In this document: positions 58,016 through 64,000 of the stretch, piece after piece
How the letters are laid out: each line of letters starts with the position of its first letter
Numbering within the stretch: the first letter of the stretch is position 1
Made by a program: the position numbers and the translations under genes
NCBI RefSeq assembly: GCF_032118995.1
Contig: NC_092648.1
Span: 759,001-823,000 of the forward strand
DNA from: Asterias amurensis
Taxonomy: Eukaryota > Echinodermata > Asteroidea > Forcipulatida > Asteriidae
DNA length: 64,000 nucleotides
Direction of reading: 5' to 3'
Notes under the pieces: generated by a model
What the model saw: only the letters and a program-made list of their open reading frames with translations
Told to the model about the DNA's origin: nothing
The model's database searches: none

Positions 58016-58190
58016 GGGCCAAATTTCGTAGAGCAGCTTTGAGATAAAATATTGCTTAATAATACCTGCTAAAGCAAAATGAGCAGGATATTAGTCATAA
58101 ATTGTAAATGTGACGTGGTATGTAACTTGTAACCTGAATTTGGTAAGCATAGTAGTTTTGTGCTTAGTTTCTTTTGTGCTTAAAATTAAA
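58016..58190. mobile_element. Fold-back element (GGGCCCAATTTCA family), partial
   Basis: gggccaaatttcgtagagca at the left with later tttgtgcttag motifs; the right end is missing. Confidence 0.6.
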
Positions 58191-58397
58191 AAACAAAGAA
58201 TCAAAGGATGCAAAAATGAAAACATTCCAGTGAACAAAATTGAAGATAAAATTAGTTTCGTATTATACTTTTTATTCAATTATTGGGAACGGGTGTTTGT
58301 CATCTGTAAATCATGCGAATGATTTATCAGAACCATGTTTTAAAACATAGCTCAACCGTCTGTTGTCTGAGTAATTTAAAGTCTAAATTGAGTAAAT

Positions 58398-58750
58398 AAC
58401 ATCGAAACTGATGCTTTTACAATTTTATAAAATGAAATATTCATAAACTACTCAATTATGATAATCACATCTTCCAGAATAACATTTAAAAAAATAACAT
58501 CATTGCTCATCACATTTGTATATATTTGGGTTATATACATTGTACATACTTGTCATCTTAGTAAATAAAAATATAATCTGAACTTGACATCTAAATTGAT
58601 GATTTGTACAATTTTATAAAATGAAATACATATATGCATCACTATTTCAATTATGATCAACTTGACATCTTAATTGATGATTTTTACATTTTTATGAAAT
58701 TAAATATGCATCACTACTTCAATTATGATCAACCAAATCTTCCAAAATAA
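58398..58750 (+). repeat. AT-rich imperfect tandem repeat, three units
   Basis: Units at about 58,398, 58,581 and 58,661 share aattttataaaatgaaat and tcaattatgat phrases. Confidence 0.65.
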
Positions 58751-59117
58751 AATCAAAATAAAATGATAAACAGTACACCACCTTTGTATATATTTGTTGG
58801 ATTATATACATACTTTTGTTTTATATTTGATACAAAACCTTTCCGTAATGCCACTTGTAAATAAACTTGGTCTTATAAACTATGTAGATTATGAAATATC
58901 AGTAAACAGATTATTAAATATGTATTAATCATACTTCATTCAAGGGTACACATAAAATAAAGGTTGCAGTTTTTAAGAAACTTTGTATATTTGCTCATAG
59001 TTTAAAAATGTGCTGTTTTGAAGATATATTCTAATTGATTGAAGGGTTTTTAATACAAAAGTTTACAAATAATATGAAAAGCCATCTGGATACAAATTCA
59101 TGCCATTGTACACACAC

Positions 59118-59190
59118 AGTGGTATCTGCACTAGAATGCAGAGGTCATTGGGTTCGAATCCTGCCCAAGTAATGTGCCGGTGTTTTTTTC
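59118..59190 (+). mobile_element. SINE head fragment
   Basis: ggttcgaatcctgcccaagt is a good B box; the same head recurs in the oxidase intron at 61,081. Confidence 0.55.
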
Positions 59191-59216
59191 AATGGCTGGG
59201 GGAGCTCTGATAAAAC

Positions 59217-59342
59217 AGGGCCCAATTTCATGGCTCTGCTAACAGTAAGCAAAACATCAGCGGTTAGTACAGTAAGCATAATATAGACTGGTAATCATAA
59301 GCACAGAATTTGGCGGTAAGCAGAGCCATGTAATCGGGTTCT
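59217..59342. mobile_element. Fold-back element (GGGCCCAATTTCA family), short
   Basis: cagggcccaatttcatggct pairs with agccatgtaatcgggttctg; gtaagca and cataagcac motifs inside. Confidence 0.7.
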
Positions 59343-59744
59343 GGTGTCATGTGTTCTATCTTCCTGACTGAAGTTTGCAGCTAAATTGATGGTGCTATGT
59401 AGTTGTTTGTGATCTTTGGTTTGGTGAAAAAAATAATCTACAGAAGGAGCACTATCTTAATAGTCGGAAACTGGACTTTAGTATGCACAATTACACTATT
59501 TGTTGACATATGTATTGCCATGATATGAAAAACCCAGGGCTAAACATACCATTGAAGCTTCCAGTCGTGTCTATGGTGGTCAATCTGATTATAGGAATGG
59601 GTCTGAAGGTTAACAGGTTACAGATTACTGGGATGGCCTCTAATCAGCATAGATGGACTCAAATCATTCACTGACGCACAACCTGAAAATAGTAGCACAA
59701 CATTTATAGTTTATCATCTGTTTGTAACATTAATCCAGAGGTTT

Positions 59745-59930
59745 TGGTTCAAATTCCGCTCTAGTCAATTTTGTGATCTACATGGCAGTTAATGATTGTA
59801 TGGATTCTGAATGGCACCCCGGACAAAGTTGCCAAAATAGGGAGACCGCCACATAAGGCTAGATAGATCAGTTGGTCCGTAATCTGGAGGTCATTGGTTT
59901 AAATCTGTTTTGTTATCAAATTGGTAAATT
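59745..59930 (+). mobile_element. Nested tRNA-derived SINE remnants
   Basis: ggttcaaattccgctctagt ends one head; then ggcaccccggacaaag, ggagaccgccacataaggct, agatagatcagttggt and ggtttaaatctg form a second, diverged head of the same family as t1. Confidence 0.6.
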
Positions 59931-60049
59931 TATCGATCGATTGACCGGGAGCCATTCCAAATGTCGACAAGATTGGTTCTTCTTATTAGCAATCTTCAAC
60001 AATACAAGGTTTATTTGACACATTTGTATAGTCTTCATTCAAGGCTCTA

Positions 60050-63000
60050 TCAGACAAGAACTATATGTGTACCTGAAAGGGCCATGGCCAGACTCAATTC
60101 ATCTCGGAGAAGCTCAAGTACTTGCCTCACTCCTTCCTCACCCTGAGAAAGACAAACATACATTAATCCATCTTAAGTGTACATACTGACTGTACACAAT
60201 TATATGTAGTCATAACATTATGTTGTAAACAGTTTAAGAATAATGATGTGCTAGAATAAGTTGCAGCACTACAAGTTAAAAAAACTTCACATCTTTATGG
60301 ACTTGGTTCTAATGGTGATCGATCTGGTCCTTGCTTTATGTTCTGACAGAGATAACTTTTTAACAATTTGGTTTGGAATTTCCAAGAAAAGTTATTGAAA
60401 GATGGAATATTTGTTGAATGGTCACATTTCTCTTTAACTTTTGTAGATTGTAGGATATTAGAACACAATAAAGAGGTCAGGGGTTCCAAAGTGCAGTAAA
60501 GGGACAAAGCTAGTAGAATATCACAGAGCACTGGCCTTGGGACAGATACAGTGATGGGATAGGAAGGTAGGACAACATGTGTGCAGTATTGCAAGTACAA
60601 AGTAAGACGCAATGTGCAGCCTAGGTTCTTTCCTAGTCACACCATGTAGTAGGAATTAAGACAATACATACTTTGTAGGTTAGACCCCACCATACAGGTC
60701 TTCCAATGAACACTGCCTTGGCTCCTAGAGCTAATGCCTTCAAGACGTCAGTCCCAAGACGGACTCCACCGTCTAAGTATACTTCTACATTAGTGCCTTG
60801 AGTTACAGCAATGACTTCTGGTAGTATATCAATCTATGATGAGAAAATATGAGTTATCAATAACTTTGCATAGTGGGGATCTAGTAGTTTGCTAGCTCAA
60901 TTATAACATTAAAGTTATTACATGTACACCACCACTTCTTGTCACAGCTACAGCAACGGAAGAATTATTCATTTTATCAAATTTATGATCAAATAAATGC
61001 TTTATTCTCTTAATCTGTGTGTTCCATGCTTGGATCGGCAATTACCGTGCTAAAAAAGGTTCAAACTGCCTCTAGCTATTAGGCAATCTCGGTGGTTTAG
61101 TTGCCAAGGCATGTGCTCTTGAATAGCAAATGTCATAGGTTCGAATCCCACCCAAGTAATATGGCTATGGATTTTTTTCACAGGACTCGGACAAAGTACT
61201 AAGCGTACAATGCATTTCACACATCCGTGTGTGGTTCAAAGCAAATAATAAGAACAAATAATGTTCAGTATTTTACGGCAAAACCTATCCACAACTATAG
61301 ACACAATGAACCACATGAATAGCATTTCTGTTTTGATGGGGATAAAGATGATTACTACTAGAACAGAAAATACTGTGATTGGAATAGATTGTGATAAAAT
61401 ATAAGTGTTTTATCAAATATAAGGTTATTCCTATAAACATTAACATACACTTGCTAGAACACCATCTAATTGTCTTCCACCATGATTTGACACCATTATC
61501 CCATCCACTCCAGCCGCCACTGCTTCTCTTGCACTATCTCCTGGATAAAGATCAATACAAAATACAAATCAAAATTCTAAGTTTTACAACCCTTCTATGA
61601 CATTTTGTTTCTAGGTACATATATTGTTGTATAAGTCCATTGCTCAAAAGATCTGGGGTTGAGTTACTGTTTAAAAAAAAATACAAAGCAGGATAGTTCT
61701 TTTCAGAGCTTATATAAGCTTAGAAGTCTCATGAATTCCGAAAATCTACTCAGCGGTAGTAGACTATAAAGCAAGACAAGTTCTCTAAAGAACATAATCT
61801 ACCCATAAGTAGATATACACATGGTGTAACTGCAAACTAAATATACATAAATACTTCACCCCGCAATGCTTTAGGTCACGAATACAAAGGCACTTCTCAT
61901 GGGCGACCTTTACACTTCATTGCTTAGCGCTTTGAAATTGGTGCTGTGGGCACAACCAGTCTTTCTAAGCTCACGTTCCTATACCAATTCAACGCAAAAA
62001 GATTGGAACTATAATAACAGAAAGTTGTTGACAGACTTTTGGTTTAGCTTTTAGGTGACCTCTTGGTGCTGTGGATGTTCGGTTAACAATGGGGGATATT
62101 GAAGAGTATTGAAAAGCTCCATTAAATAATTTCCCAGTCTGAAGTACGGTGTATTGGGCATTTTTTAGCAACTGATCATTGAGTCATTAAACTTGGATGA
62201 GCAGTTAATCTTCCTGAGGCAGTCAGCAGCCTTACTGGTTTGTGCATGATTCAATTAATGTCCTTATGTTTTCATAATTATTATTATACACGACTATTTC
62301 ATCACATATTCTTTGTGTTTTGGAAAACTGTTTGTTAAAGGAATTACATTGAGATAACTAGACTTGATATCAAGTCGTTAGGCGCTGCCTATTTGTTACT
62401 AACTCACATTCTGCCGTTCATGCAACAGTGACAGTGCGATTATACACTTGCAACGGTCATATGTAGCGTGTGGCAGCTCTAATTGCGACTGACTCACACA
62501 CATACTGGGATCGAGGGTGTGTGTACCGTCCCCGCGCTTAACTATTACCGTCTTGACTTCAAGACTAGGAGATAACAGGTGTCAATTTAGAAGTTTATTA
62601 TCCCATTCCAAAATGTATTGTTTATTTTCTTTGAATTGATTTTGATTAATACCTGACATGATTCCTTTGATTATGACTGGTAGACTTGAGAGACTTTGAA
62701 TCCATCTTATATAAGACCAAGTAACTGACGGTGATATTTCTGATGAGCCATATGAAGATTGACCAGAACTGCTTTCTACGTTGGGACATCTGAAAGTAAA
62801 AGTGTCAAAAAGTCTATGGAAAGTAATATGATAAAAAACATATTTATATTACTTTCTTTAGCCATTCTTGATTTGGTCAACCAGTTCGATTCAAGAAATG
62901 GTTCATTCAAGACTTGGGCCATCATTTAAGAATTTAATTTTTCAAAGGCTCATCAATACCTGACTGTGGGTTTAAATCCACCTGATCGCTCGTCATTTAA

Positions 63001-63852
63001 TTTCCTGCCGGCATATGGAGTGTCAGCTGTAAATACAATGGCTTTATATCCAGCCTTCTCGGCTCTGCAAACAAGCCTTGCTGTCTTTTCCCGATCTTTA
63101 AGGACGTAAAGTTGAAACCAAAGATGGCCGGTTGGTGCTGCACTTGCAACTTCTTCGAGGCTAGTAGAGGAATATGTGCTGAGAATCATTATGGACTCCA
63201 TGGAGGATGCAGCTTTAAATGTGCAAAAAAAAACATCATTAGAAATTCAACTTAGAGATTGGTGTAATTAGTCCGTTTGAAAAAGCTTCAAGATAATAAC
63301 TCTTCAAAAATAATTATAAAATGAGAAAACAATGACTGTGTAGTGTTTTGTTTCATGAAACATTTCAAGACCATTGTCTTTAATTTATATTTATTAGAAA
63401 ACTCATTAAAAATAGCTATATCAGAGCAATTATAAAAGTAATAAGTCTTTCTTCTGGTGTAGATTCTGAGAAAAATATTTCATAAAACATGAGTTCCACA
63501 AAATTCTTGATGCTGACTCTCTGCAAGTTTGCACTTTTAGAATCTCTCTTAACTGTACTAGATACAAGCTATAGTATTATTTGTATTGATTTGACCTACT
63601 CCTAGAACTATGAGGTTTGTTCTGCTATCGTCTGCGTTATCGTGGAGCAGGGAGTGGAGACGATAGCAGAACGAACCTCCTAGGAGTAAACTTGACCTAC
63701 CTTTTGCTGTGGCCATCTCCCCATCACTGCCATTATGTTTCTGAATGGCTGATGGGCAAATACCAATTGGAAATGGTACATGCTGGCCGAGAATAGTTGC
63801 TGATAGATCTCTCTTGGAAACATCTCTTAATACCCGGGGACGGATGCGAAGT
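60050..63852 (-). CDS. HAO1-like: FMN-dependent 2-hydroxyacid oxidase (glycolate oxidase type), 5' exons outside window
   Basis: Exons in reading order: 63852-63701, 63212-62960, 62789-62653, 61540-61449, 60833-60672 and 60142-60050 (or to 60073). Phases agree throughout. The enzyme class oxidises short 2-hydroxyacids such as glycolate with O2, normally in peroxisomes. Visible hallmarks: [31 protein letters not shown] with the active-site Tyr; [23 protein letters not shown] with the flavin Lys; [11 protein letters not shown] with the catalytic His and Arg; [17 protein letters not shown]; and [10 protein letters not shown]. About 288 of some 370 residues are seen; roughly 80 at the N-terminus are missing beyond 64,000. 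The end is uncertain: the last exon either reads SGTHIVLV and stops, or splices at tcag/gtacac to an unseen exon, so a peroxisomal C-terminal signal cannot be judged. HAO1 versus HAO2 is not settled. Confidence 0.9.
61081..61250 (+). mobile_element. tRNA-derived SINE in an oxidase intron
   Basis: ctcggtggtttagttgccaa (A box) and ggttcgaatcccacccaagt (B box), then ggacaaagtactaagcg and cacatccgtgtgtgg. Confidence 0.65.
61541..62652 (-). other. Oxidase intron, nothing recognised
   Basis: 1.1 kb of unique-looking AT-rich DNA between two oxidase exons; a minus frame at 61,989-62,171 has no support. Confidence 0.4.
63591..63700. mobile_element. Hairpin insertion with 9-bp direct flanks at a splice donor
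   Basis: Inverted arms gaggtttgttctgctatcg (63,612 on) and cgatagcagaacgaacctc (63,661-63,679), each flanked by tcctag, enclose a loop of about 30 bases. The element is bounded by ttgacctac at 63,591-63,599 and again at 63,692-63,700. On the minus strand that 9-mer is gtaggtcaa, the donor of exon 63,852-63,701. Confidence 0.7.
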
Positions 63853-64000
63853 CTATCAAATATAAGTAAAATATAGCAACTTTTATTACAAATATATATA
63901 GTATTATCTGAAGACTCAAATAAAAAATTCCCCACCCCCTTAATGGCGGCTCTTGTCTTGATAATTGTAAACATTGATTGATCATGTTTATTGAAAAATG

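Larger units (their letters stand above)
56426..60049. other. 3' UTR and convergent intergenic region
   Basis: The plus-strand gene and the minus-strand oxidase end toward each other here. AATAAA-type signals occur (for example near 57,563 and 57,584), but I cannot say which one is used. Repeats within it are listed separately. Confidence 0.5.

Overview
The window is eukaryotic genomic DNA: AT-rich, with GT/AG introns, tRNA-derived SINEs and fold-back elements. The dispersed repeats (an element ending in AAAGGCAGTGGACACTATTG, another opening with GGGCCCAATTTCA) match families I remember from echinoderms, most probably a sea star. That host call rests on memory, not on a search.

Left part, about 1-37,420. 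This is one nested tandem array, not a row of ordinary genes. I resolve it into modules: P, a Pro/Glu/Lys-coding minisatellite block; X, about 2.2 kb with splice-like sites, a 21-bp minisatellite, a palindrome-rich block Y and a conserved open frame Z; Q plus a linker; and W, with two SINE heads, a segment V with a conserved minus-strand frame and, in two copies, a 4.5-5.5 kb satellite. The order is P0 X1 | Q1 P1 W1 | Q2 P2 X2 | Q3 P3 P4 W2 | Q4 P5 X3 | Q5 P6 W3 | Q6 P7 W4 | Q7 P8 X4 | Q8 P9 W5, so X and W alternate with one exception (W3 then W4). Some copies are nearly identical over long stretches (X1-W1 with X3-W3, X2 with X4), which indicates recent rearrangement. I recognise no protein family in it and no transposase or reverse transcriptase.

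Middle, about 40,883-56,425, plus strand. An 18-exon gene reads through in frame with consensus splice sites and predicts 867 residues. The N-terminal part is a CFAP97/Hemingway-type domain (cilium and flagellum family), followed by a low-complexity linker, a four-repeat annexin core and a long polar tail. All four annexin repeats lack the usual GxGT calcium loop. This fusion is the most interesting protein-coding finding. Its introns hold fold-back elements, SINEs and an 83-bp tandem repeat.

Right part, about 60,050 to beyond 64,000, minus strand. Six exons encode most of an FMN-dependent 2-hydroxyacid oxidase (glycolate oxidase/HAO type). The 5' exons lie past the right edge. The two genes converge tail to tail across about 3.6 kb of repeat-bearing intergenic DNA. 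A small hairpin element sits at one of the oxidase splice donors and appears to have duplicated the donor sequence.
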